A stretch of 64,000 bases of DNA from Dryas octopetala (taxonomy: Eukaryota > Streptophyta > Magnoliopsida > Rosales > Rosaceae): contig OY992834.1 of the NCBI GenBank assembly GCA_963921425.1, positions 23,449,923 through 23,513,922 on the forward strand, written 5' to 3'. A program made the translations under genes and the position numbers. Under the pieces are notes generated by a model. The model worked only from the letters and a program-made list of their open reading frames with translations, ran no database searches and was not told where the DNA came from. Below, piece after piece: positions 1 to 31,874 of the stretch. Position 1 is the first letter of the stretch; the number at the start of each line of letters is the position of its first letter.

Positions 1-725
1 AAAAAACCTAGATTTGCATATGAATCAAAATAATTTAGCTTAAGGCATAATTATAGGTTGACAACAATGACTATGATGTTGTAGTAAGGTGGTGAGACCA
101 CCAACAACAAATTGACAGTAGTGAGTTAACGACGATTTCGACGGCTGAGTTAACGGCGGTGGTGACGGCTCCGATGATGATGTTGGTATACAAGGGTGTG
201 TTCTTCGCTAGGATTGGGTGGGCGTAAGGTTGGGGGTGGGGGTGTGTATTGTCTAAAAGAGTTGAGTGTGTGTATTGTTTGAATGAATTGAGAGAGGTGT
301 AAGAAAAATTTGGTAAAAAAAATAAAATTGGGGGTATTTTGATAGTAAGAGGGGTGTGTTAAAAATAAATTTTACATTTTAAAAAATGGTAGAAAAATAT
401 ATAGGAAGTCAATTGAGAATATCAACAAGATTTCTGCATTCCATCTATAATTGATTTTGAACTGCAACACAAGTAAAGAGCTCACTTTTTCTGCCAATTC
501 AGGGTTTGGGTTACATGTATCCCCAGTAGCTATCAACAGGATAACAAAAATGCTCTGATATTTAAAAAAGAAAAAAAGAAGAGCACTGATTTTGTCAGGA
601 GCTGATAACACATGCCCAGTATATATACAAATAAAAAAGCAGATGAGCAGAATGTTTACACCTAATTACATCATAAAGAAAGAGACAAGAATCTCAAAAT
701 GACATGTCCAGGAAGGAGACATGGC
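1..725. other. NRPE1 downstream flank, nothing recognised
   Basis: AT-rich sequence with a GT-rich patch at 180-310. The NRPE1 3' UTR and poly(A) site probably lie within about 400-725, but no clear signal was fixed. No convincing second gene was seen. Confidence 0.4.
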
Positions 726-20542
<19,817 letters not shown>

Positions 20543-21740
20543 TTCCTTTAAAGAAACCAAAAAAAAAAAGGGGAACAAGTCTATTAAGTGCCAGTTATAT
20601 GAGACTAAATTCACAACGGAGATAAATAGGGAGGACTGTAACTATTATGGCAAAACCAACATGCAAATGTACCAAAGACAGCATTCTTAAGTTACAATTA
20701 TTATTTTTAATAAAAAAAACAAAATTTGTGGAAGGTAGCAACCTGTTAAACGATAAATACATAACCAAATAAGTGAAAAAAAAAAAAAAAAAAAAACTGA
20801 GCAATGTAGTATGCTTGGTTTCTGAGAAAATATGAAGAATACAAAAACCAGCACAACTCAGCAAAAAAATTAAAAAATTAAAAAAGAAAATAGTCTAAAT
20901 GTTCCTCCACTTTCTCAGCAACCAAACACAAACGAAACATGCAGAAAGAGAAACAGAAATATTAGCTGAGTCTTTGCGTTTGTTTTTATTTCAACAGCTA
21001 CTTGTAAGCAAAAATGCATAAATGGAACCCATAAAATCAAAAAACAAAACTCAAAGCAAATGCGTTTAGTGTTACAGTCAGATACACACACACAGAGTGA
21101 GAAAGGTGAAAAGAAAACCAGAAAAATAAACCTAATGCCCAACATTTTCTCCCCCTTATATTCCCAACAAAGAAAGAAAAAAAAAAAAAACCCATTTCTA
21201 CCGGCGCATTTTCCTTTAAAAACTCGTCCACTTTCTCACCAACCAAACACCGTACAGCAAAATGCAAACAAGTCGGAGCAAAACTCACCACAAATCCTCG
21301 CTTCCACCGTACACTGACACTGTGGGTTTGAACCTAAAACCCTAAATTAAGCCCAGAAAAAAAGGGGTTTTTGAAAAAAGAGAGAGCTCTGCTCAGCAAA
21401 GCGTTTCAAAGCAATTTCAGTTTTTCCAAATGACACAAAATTGGCCTAGAGCCTCACTGTGACAAACTACAAAACGACGGCGTTCGATTCTCTGCTGGTC
21501 ACTTTCACTCTCCCCCTCTCTCTCTTCAGAGACTCTGATCAGAGAGTGTGTGAGACGGTGAGAGAGTGAGGCATGAGCTTTGCATGAAGAGCCAGCAGAA
21601 TTAGTTGAAGAAAAAGAACCTGGAAATTTTGGAATATATTTTTGGGTTTCTTTTCACTCCCACTATCAGAGTCCAAAGTAAAAACAAGGATTTTGGGTTT
21701 TTCGAGAGAAAATTAAAAAAATATATATGAAAAGGTTATT
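20543..21740 (-). promoter_or_regulatory. NRPE1: NRPE1 5' UTR, leader intron and promoter region
   Basis: The coding start lies only a few bases inside its exon, after a long T-rich tract and TTTAAAG, so a leader intron is likely. A plausible donor, GTG|GTGAGT, sits on the minus strand with the exon ending at 21289. The leader exon would then run from about 21.6 kb to 21289 and includes a CT/GA-rich stretch near 21505-21570. A TATA-like ATATATAT at 21719-21728 (minus strand) could place transcription start near 21.69 kb. All of this is inferred from sequence signals only. Confidence 0.4.
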
Positions 21741-21889
21741 GGGTTTTAACTTTTGGAGCCGTACAGGGCACTGGGTGTGTGGCGTTTTGGGGTTTCAAAT
21801 GACCGAAATGACTCATTGACCATTTTCTTTTGCGGAATGTTGGTTTTCGTTGGTCAACAAATGGAGGGGCAAAAATGAGAGTTCGCTTC

Positions 21890-22985
21890 GTGATTCGTGA
21901 GAGACGGAGAGGAAAGAAACTAACTCTGAAGACTGACGTCATTGGTTAGATATTAACCCTGGTTAGTTTTGATGGTTTTGTAACTTGTGTTCAAGTTGGA
22001 TTGGAAATTACTAGAATCTCTTTAAAATTGCTTTTTTTAATGAGCATCATCTCACAATGAGGTAATGTTTATGAGTCTCATCTCATTATAAAATAATACC
22101 CCATAAAAAAAAGAACAATACTTGGGTCACCCTTTGGGAGTACCTCAAGATCACCCCACCCCCACCCCAAATTTTTGATTTCGGTAATGTCGGCGCATAA
22201 TTGGAACCGTTCACTTTTTAGATAACATATTAAAGATCATCTCTGCAAAAAATCAAATCAATCGGAAATCGTTTGGTTATATAACTGTTATTAATTAAAT
22301 AGAAAAAATCAACGATTTAGTAAAAAAATCACTCTTTAATTGAAAACCATCTATTTTTTCTATTTAATTGACAACAGTTATATAATCAAACGATTTTCGA
22401 TTGATTTGATTTTTTGCAGAGATGATCTTTAATATATTATCTAAAAAGTGAACGGTTTCGATTATGCACCGACATTGTCGAAATCAGAATTTGGGAGGGT
22501 GGGGTGACCTTGAGGTACGCCCAAAGAGTGACCCAAGTATTGTTCTAAAAAAAATCTCACATTTTAGAGTTGCAAAATAGCATATGCTTAGAATACTCTA
22601 TCTCTACAAATTATTTTTGAAAACCAATGAGTCAATTTGAGTTTGTAATTATTATTTGCCAAATAAAAGGGTTTGTCATTCTTATTTCCTGAAAATGCAT
22701 TTATTATAGTCTTTTATGTCCAAATTACCCCAAATAAAAAATAATGAAAATATTAATTAAATATCAAGATCTGCTTTTTTGTTTAGTTGATCAATAAATA
22801 TAAGGCAAAATTGGCAGTGCACTTTAAGAAAATATTTATTTGTTTGTGATTTATGAGAGGAAAGAGAGAATGAGAAACTAAACCCTCAAATAAGATGTCT
22901 TTGGTTAACTATTAACTACGGTTGAAATTTGATGGTTTGTGTACAAGTTGGATTGAAAACTACAAAGTTCTTTCTATTTTAAAAG
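21890..22985. repeat. Direct repeat of about 140 bp upstream of NRPE1
   Basis: The segments 21890-22030 and 22845-22985 share an ordered series of matches: GAGAGGAAAG, TTGGTTA-ATTAAC, TTTGATGGTTT, GTGT-CAAGTTGGATTG and a T/A-rich end. They lie about 955 bp apart in the same direction with the foldback element between them. The region was probably duplicated or carried by a repeat. Confidence 0.6.
22112..22546. mobile_element. 435 bp near-perfect foldback (long inverted repeat) upstream of NRPE1
   Basis: The left arm starts AGAACAATACTTGGGTCACC and the right arm ends with its inverse (CACCCAAGTATTGTTCT type, one or two changes). Complementarity continues through TCACTTTTTAGATAACATAT, GATCATCTCTGCAAAAAATC and GGTTATATAACTGTT to a small loop around 22320-22340. 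It is flanked by A-runs that could be a target duplication. There is no coding content; it is a MITE-like or Foldback-type transposon. Transcribed, it would give a hairpin with arms of about 200 bp. Confidence 0.85.
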
Positions 22986-23044
22986 AACTAGCCTTTTAAC
23001 ATACATTCCACGCGTGCCAATTGACTTGTCCTATTGCACAATTA

Positions 23045-24075
23045 CAATAAAAGAAAAAAATTGGGTTAATTACAATTATATACCTCAATTATACACCACT
23101 TTGCAACTTAGTATCTCAAGATCAAAAAGTTGCATTAAGGTATCCCAACTATAAAACCATGTTAATTAGGTACCTCCGTTAATCTGGCCGTCAAGAAGGT
23201 CGTTATCTAATGACGTGGCACAAGCGGACATCACCATTAAAAGGCTTAATTTCAATTTAGTACCTCAAATTTACCATGTTTTTCAAGTTCATACCTCAAG
23301 TTCAAAAACTTGCAAATACATAAATGTTTTTTAGTTTTTATCTGAACTTCACCTCAACTTTTGACTCATCAAATCTTCACCAAAATTAACAATCTTATAC
23401 TCATTTTGAAGCTATGAATCTCCTCTTTACAACCATATAAAAATAATTCAAAAAAGAGCTATGAAACGAGAGATACTTGGTCACAAAGTAGGTTACCCGA
23501 AACTGCCAAATTTTTCAAACAAATTGGCAATTTCGGAAAGCCTAATGATAAAGGTAGCAAGTGTTCACGAGAAAGGTATTGTTAATTTTTAGAAGACCAA
23601 CGGTGCAAACCTCGTATTTTTTGGAGTTCGGGAGATTATCCTATGAATTTTCAAAGAGTCTAGAGTATTTAATTTTATAGAAATAAATTTGGACTTCCCA
23701 AATTTTATGAAATACTTAAAGAGAAAATTGATATTTTGACCCCACAGTAAATTAGTAATAGTCAAGATGAATTTGTAGGAATTTTTCGTGTATTTTTCTA
23801 AGAAAATAGTTATTTTTAAATAATTTTCAAAGTTTATAAAAATAGAAAAATAGCAAAAATCTGAAAATAAAAGAAAAGATGTGACACGTGGCGCACATCC
23901 AATGAGCCATGTTAGCATTAACGGCTACGTCAGCATTTTTTACGGAGGTGTTGACGGAATAAGGTAAAATGGACACAGGTGTAAGTTATAGGTGGTAAGA
24001 GGTATGAAGTTTCCTTGTGATTTCCTTGTTGGTATTTGAAAGTGAAGTTTTCACGGTATGTCCTGCATGATCAAA
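23045..24075. mobile_element. Probable non-autonomous DNA transposon
   Basis: The ends carry inverted, partly matching motifs: TATACCTCAATTATACACCA with CCTCCGTTAAT-CCGTCAA on the left, and TTACGGAGGTGTTGACGGAA with TAAGTTATAGGTGGTAAGAGG on the right. The centre (23390-23530) is an inverted relative of the element at 7119-7663. Boundaries are approximate. Confidence 0.45.
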
Positions 24076-24107
24076 GTTAGAGGATCTAAAAATGCCAAAA
24101 GAATTTT

Positions 24108-24530
24108 TTAATTCAAAAGAGAGATATCCTCATAAGGACCCCAAATTAGAAACCAAGTTTTGAACCAATTTGGAAGATGGGTTTTATCTCTGATTTGAAA
24201 ATTGAAGAACCAGGAATGCGAAAAGATTTCATTTTGAATGCATAAAGTATTTTCCCATGCATGCTGGTAATCAAAATAACTGTAAAAGTTTGGAAATAAT
24301 TTTGGGTTTCTGAAACGTCTTTTAGACATTGGATTGGGACCCAATCTTTCCATGAAAGCACCTTTAAGATGTACATCTGGGAGAATCCAATGATCCTTTT
24401 AGAATCATTTTTGTAATTATGGGTTATTTTAACTGATCTAGTCTCAATTAAGATAGATTCATAGTTGAACTGGTTTTTACCCTCAAATTTAAGGTGCAAA
24501 TGGCCTATCAAGTACATCGTAGCTACTTCA
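24108..24530 (-). pseudogene. Unassigned domain downstream of viral RNase H
   Basis: Two overlapping frames on the minus strand, joined by a frameshift near 24300, carry NYESILIETRSVKITH, then DYQHAW and LPNWFKTWFLIWGPY. From memory, segments of this type accompany plant caulimovirid-like polyproteins, but I cannot name the function. Its place after RNase H would fit the start of a second tandem copy or a rearranged insert. Confidence 0.4.
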
Positions 24531-24745
24531 GCTGGATTTGATTATGCATGAATGTCTTCAATGGGTCAAAGAAGGATTTCCATTGCAGGTAGGTAAGGAG
24601 ACCTTTTAGGTTTCTCTTCTTCTGCTATTTGTTTACATTTTCTTTCTAGTGGACCCCTGTGGTCCCTGGTTTGGTTGTTGTAATGCCGCGATGGTGGAGG
24701 TGTTCTATTCATCTTGTTTATCCTTCCCCTGTAAAAATTTACGAG

Positions 24746-25633
24746 TCAGGAAATCTGGGAGAGAATTATTTTCTCCGATCCTTTTATATATTCAATTTGG
24801 AAGTCAAAAACAGATAATATGGTTTGCCATCTAGCAAAGATTTGTTTAGAAGCTATATTTTTAACATCTTTAGTTAAAACATCTTTAATTGCCTTACAAT
24901 CTACCCTTATTAAAAATTGTTGATTTAGGAGGTCACTTTCAAATTTAGTTACACAGAGAACAATAGCAAGGATTTCTTTCTTAATTGTTGAGTAATTTTG
25001 ATGGGCCTGCTTCCAATTACCAGAAGTAAATCTTACTAGTTGTTCCTTACCATTAATCCTTTGTTTAAGGATTCCACCATACCCTTGTTCTGAGGCATCA
25101 GTTTCTACTACCTTAAAAGCTTCAGGGATAAGTAGGGAAAGACATGGAAGTTCCTTGGCTTTGGCCTTAAGCCTTTTAACTGCCATTGTGTGCTCTTGTG
25201 ACCATGGTAAAGGATTTTTCTTCAATCTCTGGTGTAGCAACTTGTTATCTTTAGCCAAGTTTTGATAGAAGTCTGCTATGTAATTCAGGTTTCCTAAGAA
25301 TCTTTGGAGCTGAGTTTTTTCTTTAAGCTCATGAGGGAATTTTTCCACAAAAACAATTGCCCTATCAATTGAAATTATAGTGCCATGAAAGATATTATGG
25401 CCTAAAAACTTAATCTTTACCTGAAAAATCTTCATTTTGTTGGCAGAGATTACCAGACCAGCATCCATAATAATTTTTTGGAATATCTTCAAATGTTTAA
25501 CATGCTGTTCAAAAGACTTTGAGTAGACCAAAACATCATCAATGTAAACAATAGTAAATGAGGAGTAAGGGTTAAAAATTTTATTCATGATATTTTGGAA
25601 TTCTGATGGGGCATTCTTTAGCCCAAATGACAT
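24746..25633 (-). pseudogene. Viral reverse transcriptase / RNase H region
   Basis: The frame has the RT segments FGLKNAPSEFQNIMNKIF and IVYIDDVLVYS with the YIDD polymerase box intact, then RFLGNLNYI. RNase H follows with ETDASEQGYGG and FTSGNWKQAHQNYSTIKKEI. This ordering fits caulimovirids and Ty3 elements. No integrase follows, which favours a pararetrovirus. The upstream RT part is interrupted by stops, so it is inactive. Confidence 0.75.
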
Positions 25634-25858
25634 TATATTCCATTCGTAATGACCAAAAAGAACTGTAAAGGCAGTTCTATATCTTTCCTCATCTTTAATC
25701 TGAATTTACCAATATCCAGATTTCATATCAAACTTTAAGAAAATAGTAGAATTACATAACCTACTTAATAAGTCCCTTTTGTTTGGTAAAAGATACATAA
25801 TCCACCTAAGGACTTTGTTAAGAGGCCTGTAATTGATTACTAACCTGAGAACTCCTCT

Positions 25859-27106
25859 TTAGATCTCTGCGGCTTTTTCAACATAAAAGGCAAGACAACT
25901 CCAAGGGGAAGAACTCTTCCTAATTAGTCTTTTCTTTAAGAGATCATTTATCTCTATTTTACATAACTCAAAATGGGTACTATTCATTTGAATAGGTCTT
26001 GCCTTGGTAGGAATCTGAGACTCCTTAAAATCTGGCTCATAAGGCAATGCAACTATGTGTCGTTTCATGTTCCAAAAAACATTAGGTAAATCAACACAAA
26101 CTTTCTTTTTTAAGGTTTCTTCAATTGTCTTTACATGATTCTGGGCTTGAGGAGTATTAAGAATTTGTTCAGTATGTTTATACTGGACTTCTTCTTTTAA
26201 GGAAAAGAGAAACCTTTCTTTTCCTCTGATTTTGTCTTTGATGACATTGATATATTTAACATGGGGTTCCTGAATAAATTGAAATTTTAGAATGGAGCCT
26301 TTAATTGAAGCTTCAATTCCTGCTTTTGTAACCTGCATAAGATATAACATATTTAGAAAATGAGTGCCAAGAATACAGTTTTGAGAAAGGTCTCTTACCA
26401 TTAGAAATGGTGTTTCTAGGCAAATCTCATCATTGCAAACTGCTGCATTTGACAACTTATAATCTATCTGCATCTTTTTCCCATTGACTGCATTTAAGGT
26501 TTGGGTAGTTTTCGAGAAATATTTAGTTGGAACTACGCCTTCTTTTAAGCAGTTCAAATCTGCCCTTGAGTCCATTAAGGTTATGATTGAAAATTCATTA
26601 TTTTGGTTTATCAAAATGGTTATTTCAACAAACCATCTTTGGGAAAAGACCTTATCAATTTGGTTGATATAATTTAGGCTAGTCATGCCTTCATTTTCCA
26701 AGTCAGAATCTCTTACCTTTTTCCCTTTGATTCGTTCTATCTCTTTAGAGAATTCATCTTCGAATCCTTGTTCTTCAAAGTGTTCCGAGATTTTGGACAA
26801 TTCCAGGGCATTGACTCTTCCTTTTAGGTCTTTGATTTCCTCCTTAACCTGCTGCATTTCCCTCTTAAGATCCGGGATTGTTGTTTCTTGACTTACTCTG
26901 TTTTTGGAAGCACTTAATCTTTCTAAGATGCTTTGGAAATTGTATGGTTCAATAGGGGAAGTGAAAGCATTTTCTTTTCTCTTTTGTGGTTCTTTAATCA
27001 TTCCTAGATATTGTTCTAGGGTAATTCTTTTTTGGGCAGGATCTTCTATTTTATCAATAAGGTCCAGGAGAAGGTTATCTTGGCTGGTTAAAACACTTAC
27101 CTCCAT
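25859..27106 (-). pseudogene. Viral aspartic protease and N-terminal RT region, broken
   Basis: The first part is coiled-coil-like (QQVKEEIKDLKGRVNALELS). A retroviral-type aspartic protease follows, but its active-site motif reads DSRA where D-S/T-G-A is expected, so the catalytic Gly is replaced by Arg. The C-terminal part (SSPWSCLAFYVEKAAEI) is the start of the RT and ends at an in-frame stop near 25859. The next 225 bases carry a further RT segment with at least one more stop. Confidence 0.7.
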
Positions 27107-27154
27107 ACAGATGCAATCTATCTCTAAGTCTTGACTGTTTGAACTTGTGACACT

Positions 27155-27406
27155 TTATGGTTCACTATCTTCTAAACCTAACACCTCTTCATTAGAGGAG
27201 CTTTCTGAGTTTACAATGATACTGAGAAGTTCTTCTTTTAGATCCTCATCGATCTGCAGAGAGTTAACTTTATCTTTAACCCTGCAATCATTTTTATAAT
27301 GCCCAATTTTTCCACATTTAAAACAAGTTGGTGGCCTTTTATTTTTTAAACCTTGTAGATTTATCCTTTGAAAACCTTTTATATTTCTTCTTAAGAAATG
27401 TATCAT
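27155..27406 (-). pseudogene. CCHC zinc knuckle of the viral coat region (fragment)
   Basis: The frame contains CFKCGKIGHYKNDC, a C-x2-C-x4-H-x4-C nucleic-acid-binding knuckle, followed by an acidic Ser/Glu tail (SESSSNEEVLGLEDSEP). It lies between the coat-like and protease-like frames, as expected, but in a separate frame. Confidence 0.7.
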
Positions 27407-27464
27407 TTTTAAAATTATTTTTCCAGGTTTGCTTACGCCTTGGATACTTCCTATAGGTTTTTCC

Positions 27465-28070
27465 TCATGATTTTCTTTTCAAGTTTTTTGGGATTTTGGA
27501 AAACCCAAATTGCTCACAGAAATCTCTCATTTCTTTTCCCCTAGAGGACTTTTCTTTTTCTAATTGTTTTTTGAGCTTCATGTCTGTACATAAAGCTAGA
27601 CCCTCAGCACAAATTTTCGAGATTAACCCTCCAAAAGTAATATGTCCATAAGGAATCCTTCCTCCATTTTTTGTTTTAAGTCTGTTTCTAACCTTTTCGG
27701 CAAATAAAGGGGGAAGACCAGACAGGAACTTTTCCTTCCAGAATTCTTGATGGCAATCATCTCTGGTAAAAACCTTAGCAAAAAAAACATCTTTGTACCA
27801 TCTAAATTGGGACAAAGTGGAACACTTTAGGTTCATCAGAACTTCTCTAGACCTGTCATGCTGCAGATCTATTGTTCCTACAAAATGAAGAGTAATAGTG
27901 TAAATTAAAGTGTTTACCCCATTCTCCTCTTGACCCTCTACTTTTATTTCATGTTCTGTTTTTATAATTCTTGTTGTTGCATAAAGGATCTCATTTCTAG
28001 TTTCTTCTTTTAAAAAATCCCACCAACCTTTTAATTGACCTGAGAATCCCGTGCCGATGGCTGAAGCCAC
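27465..28070 (-). pseudogene. Caulimovirid-like coat protein region (fragment)
   Basis: A 201-residue frame with GQLKGWWDFLKEE, LHFVGTID and FWKEKFLSGLPPLFAEKVRN. These features resemble the gag/coat core of plant pararetroviruses and related retroelements, which packages the genome. The frame is open over this stretch but has no upstream partner, and the continuation toward the zinc knuckle is out of frame. Confidence 0.65.
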
Positions 28071-28959
28071 CTGGCTGTTTGCTTGGCTAGGTAATTTGTG
28101 CTTGTTTGCTTGACTGTATCGAGGTGAGAACCCTCGTATTTACACAAATGTAGTACTATTGTTGGTACGAGAGATGACTCTATCGGAAGCTGTTATCGGA
28201 GTCTCAATGCGTGTTGATTGCATGGATGCGGAATCGAACGTCCATTGAGATGAATGTAGCATGCTTCAAAAGTTTAATTATTTTGTTAGTCATGCTTGGA
28301 GTATGATAGTAAGTGAGAACACGACCTTTATATTCATGTGATCATGATTTCGTGCTAGAGTTAGGGAAAATAACTGATCACCGTGTTCCCGAAGCTCGAT
28401 AGCGAATTGTTTTGATCTAATGAATATAGGTTACGCTAGATAAAATGTTAAGGAAATTGTGTCAGGTACCCGCAATTTCCTTAGGAATTAGTGCGTGAGT
28501 CTAATTCAGTGCTGAGTTAGATTTAGGAGATCAAAAACTTTAGGTTTGGCAGAACGATTTGTGGTTGCTTGGTGCTCGATTTGACGTAACTGCAGCGGAT
28601 TGCTCGTGAATTGACCACCAGTTTGGACATGATTGTTTGATTTGAGTTCTTGTGTTTGATTTGTGTACGGACTCACCACCAGTTTGGTGTGAGCTCGGTG
28701 TTCAGTGAGTTTGTTGAGACTCTAGAGGTTAACACCACCATGAGATCAGAGTTTTGTTTAGGACTTGTGCTTTGGGACGAGCCACCAGTGTGAGAAAGTT
28801 GTGTGTGAAGTCTAGTTTGAACACACTCCCTTTGTTCTTCCTCTACTTCTACAAAAGTTTGGTTTGATTCTATTATGTTTCGTCCTCTTCTTACGAGACT
28901 TTTCTTTTAACTTGACAGTATTGTCATCAAAAGCTTTATATGAAGTGTCATCCTGCCTT

Positions 28960-29280
28960 TGTCCCTTAGAAATTTCGAGAACGAAATTTTTATAAGGAGG
29001 AAAGGATGTGAAAGTCAGAAATTTTTCAAATTTATTTTGAGATTTTTCTAAATTATTTGGCTGAAAATCGTATTTTTTCCACCATGGGCTTTAATTTGTT
29101 TGACTAACTTCGATTAAAGTTTTGACCCAAGTTAGATCTTGAAAATGTAGTACTTATACCCATGGATCCAACGGCGCGAGTAATAACCTAAATTATTTTA
29201 TGAATTTTCCAAATTTTCCTTAAGTTATTTTATGGAGCTTTAATTTTTCTAGAATTTTTTCAAGGGCAAATGTAATAGCC
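28960..29280 (+). mobile_element. Ty3/gypsy 3' end and LTR start relic
   Basis: AAATTTCGAGAACGAAATTT followed by TTATAAGGAGGAAAGGATG matches the conserved end of Ty3/gypsy pol plus polypurine tract, directly followed by an LTR-like start TGTGAAAGTCAGAAATTTTT. The other parts of the element are not visible. The stretch 28071-28960 before it has no identifiable coding content and may be part of the same remnant. Confidence 0.5.
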
Positions 29281-29439
29281 TAAATTTTTTTGAAACTAAC
29301 TTATATGTATGTTAATGACTATAATTTTATTTTATTTTGTATTTATTTATAATTATAATTAAATTGGTTTATCTTATTTATATTACCTATATATATATAT
29401 TTTTTTTTTAAAAAAAAAAAAACATCATTCTCATGTTAT

Positions 29440-31210
29440 TAATGTGGGTGTGAGTACGTGGAGGTGTGTTGTTGTATTTTATTTATTACTCGCAAATATA
29501 CAAGCCTTGTAGTAAGGATTGTATACTAACGAGGTCGAACCTCAAAGAGTATTTAAAAAGAGACACTAATTGTGGACTTTATATTAATTTAAATCTAACC
29601 TAGTTTTGAAGATTTTTGAGTTTTTGATAAAAGAAACTAAATAACAAACTAATTAATAAACAAAAAATGAGAAATATGGGTGGAAGGGTCTAGAAATTGG
29701 TATGGAACCAAGATCTAGGATCCACACCACCATGTAATTATTTATAGTAAAGATTTAGAAATTTCTTATTGAAAGGAGGGCACCTAAGACTCAACTTGAT
29801 GCATTTATCAAATGTATTTATATTTTAAGCACCAAAAAAATGATATTCTATGATAGATCTTGTTATTGCTTAAAGATACAACTTCTAAGCATTCCAAGTA
29901 AAACCAAATTTTAGTAACAACTAAAGATCAAAGGAAATTGCATTAAACTTTAATAACCAAGCATAGATGTAGAAAAAAGGCTTCTAACAACTCATGATAC
30001 ATGGTATCATGGATGAAAGTTTACTCTTTTCACAAATTATAAACAAGATCTATAACTTTGATGAACTAAAACATGATAAATTAACCAGAAAATGTGACAT
30101 GGTGGTGCTTGCCCCTTACCTTGGTAAGAGAGCTTAGTGACCACCCATGGTCTTCATAACATAAAAATAAATTGCAATAAATAAAAGGACATTAATTTAA
30201 ATGAGCAAGAAAAGGAAAATAGAACTCAAATTAAAATTAAATAAACTAGAATGAGAAATTACAAAAATTAAAATTGCATAAATAAAATAACTCTCCAAAA
30301 CTCTCCATAAATTTCACCCCCAGAGGAGTGGATAATTCCTCTACCAAAAACAGAAAATATAAAAATGGAGAGAATAAAAGCTAGAAAAAAAAAAAGTCCC
30401 TGAAATGTGGGTTGGGAGTTGCCTTTTATAGGCAAAATACACAAAGAAATTTGGCAACTTCTAGGAAGATGCATTCACAAAATATCTGAGCTGGTGGACA
30501 GGTGTCGCTGTGAGAGAGGAGGAAGAAAGCAGCTGGAAAATGGCTAGACATAGCTGTTTGGACAGCTGTTGCGCGTCTACTAGGTGGAAGGAAGATTAAT
30601 CAAAGTGGCTGTAGCAACAATAGAGGAAGCCGGCTAGGCTGAGGCTCACATGGGCACAAGGAAAAGCAGAGAGAGAAAAAAGGGGGAGCGGCGACTCGGC
30701 TGGGTTGGCTTGGAAAGGAACTGATGGGCGACAGCTGGAGAGAAAGAAGCAAAGAGGGATGAAAGTCATTGGGCTCTTGGGACGTGTGTCAGCATCCAGG
30801 TGAGTGAGAGGCTGGGAGCGAAAGCTTCTTCTCAGTCTTGTGACTGTTCGGCTCTCCTAGCTGGGTAGGGCTGCATGCGTGTTAGGCCGACTCTCTCTCC
30901 TTCTTCATCTTCTTTATTTCTTTCTTGGGCTTTCATCCTTTCTTCTCTCTTGTTCTATTTTTGGGCTTTTCAAATTAAAATCCTATAAAATAAAAATAAA
31001 CTAATTATATTTAAACTTGTAAAATTACTCTAAACTAGATAAAACAAATAAAACCTAATTAAATCTAAGAAATAGGATAAAAACTAATATTTCTCAATAT
31101 TTAACTAAATAAAAAAAATAAGAAGTAAAACACTAAAAATGCTAAAAGACATAGACAAAAATGTATGATTTTAAGGATATAAAATATACATATCAATTGA
31201 GCTCAACATG
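29440..31210. repeat. Unclassified dispersed repeat, about 1.75 kb
   Basis: The block starts with CGCAAATATACAAGCCTTGT, GTAGTAAGGATTGTATACTA and a long A-rich non-coding body, and ends with ATTTTAAGGATATAAAATATACATA. The flanks share GTGGGTGTGAGTAC (29450 and 31220), so it may have inserted into that GT-rich host stretch. The GC-richer part at 30480-30900 has no frame. It is probably a non-autonomous retroelement, but no LTR pair was proven. Confidence 0.4.
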
Positions 31211-31595
31211 TGTGATGTGGGTGTGAGTACATATTAAGAGATGGAGGTGTGTATGATGTGGGTGTAGGTGTTAACTGGTGGAGGTGTCACTACAAGAAAA
31301 ACAGGATATGACAACATCGAGAAGACAACGCACAAAATGCATGTTGTTGAAAGCAGTCATTAACAACGTGCAACAAAGTATCTGTTGTCGTACACTATTA
31401 TTAATCTTAATCTCACAACATGCACACAATACGTTATTAAAACCATATACGACAACATGGAGTGCGTGTTGCGAATTTTTTTCGCATATGACCACTTGAA
31501 ACTGCTCGTTGTCATTTATTTAGGAAAACACAACGTTTGTTTATTGTTGTGGATTCTCTAATAATGACCACATGCATAAATTGTTGTTATATCTT

Positions 31596-31874
31596 AAAAT
31601 TATTGGCGCCAAAAAGAAATATCTGAAATTGGCGCCTACATTTCAGCTCCAAAACCAATAAACTAAACTTCAGGATTTGTTTTTTTGTTTTTTAAATAAT
31701 TAAATTAACGTTGGGTTTATTTTTGGGAGAAAAAAGAATCAAACGTCAGTCTCATTCTCCTTCTTCCACCGTTTTCTTCTGTCGACCTAATCCCACCTCC
31801 CTCACTCTTCAGACCATCTCCCTTGCTTTCTATTTCTCTGCTTACCCTATTATCGGCGCGTCTACTCCGGCAAG
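31596..31874 (+). promoter_or_regulatory. Captured host promoter/leader with two E2F-like sites
   Basis: Two TTGGCGCC boxes (31603-31610 and 31629-31636) match the E2F/DP consensus used by S-phase genes. They precede a CT-rich leader and a GC-rich end (GGCGCGTCTACTCCGGCAAG) that stops at a clean donor, AAG|GTGAGC at 31874/31875. This looks like the 5' end of a cell-cycle gene carried by element C. The gene is not identified. Confidence 0.5.

Larger units (their letters stand above)
24108..28070 (-). mobile_element. Endogenous caulimovirid-like (pararetrovirus) fragment
   Basis: A decayed viral polyprotein lies on the minus strand in the order coat-like (28070-27465), CCHC knuckle (27406-27155), aspartic protease and start of RT (27106-25859), RT/RNase H (to 24746), then an extra domain (24530-24108). 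Caulimoviridae-type identity rests on the combination of coat protein plus CCHC, protease and RT-RNase H without integrase. No movement-protein segment precedes the coat region and no LTRs flank it. Frameshifts and stops separate the parts, so it is a dead integrated fragment. I do not assign a genus. Confidence 0.75.

Noticed and set aside
31278..31499. Overlapping small frames on both strands at the left end of element C
   Set aside because: They cover the terminal inverted repeat and subterminal motif array of the transposon.
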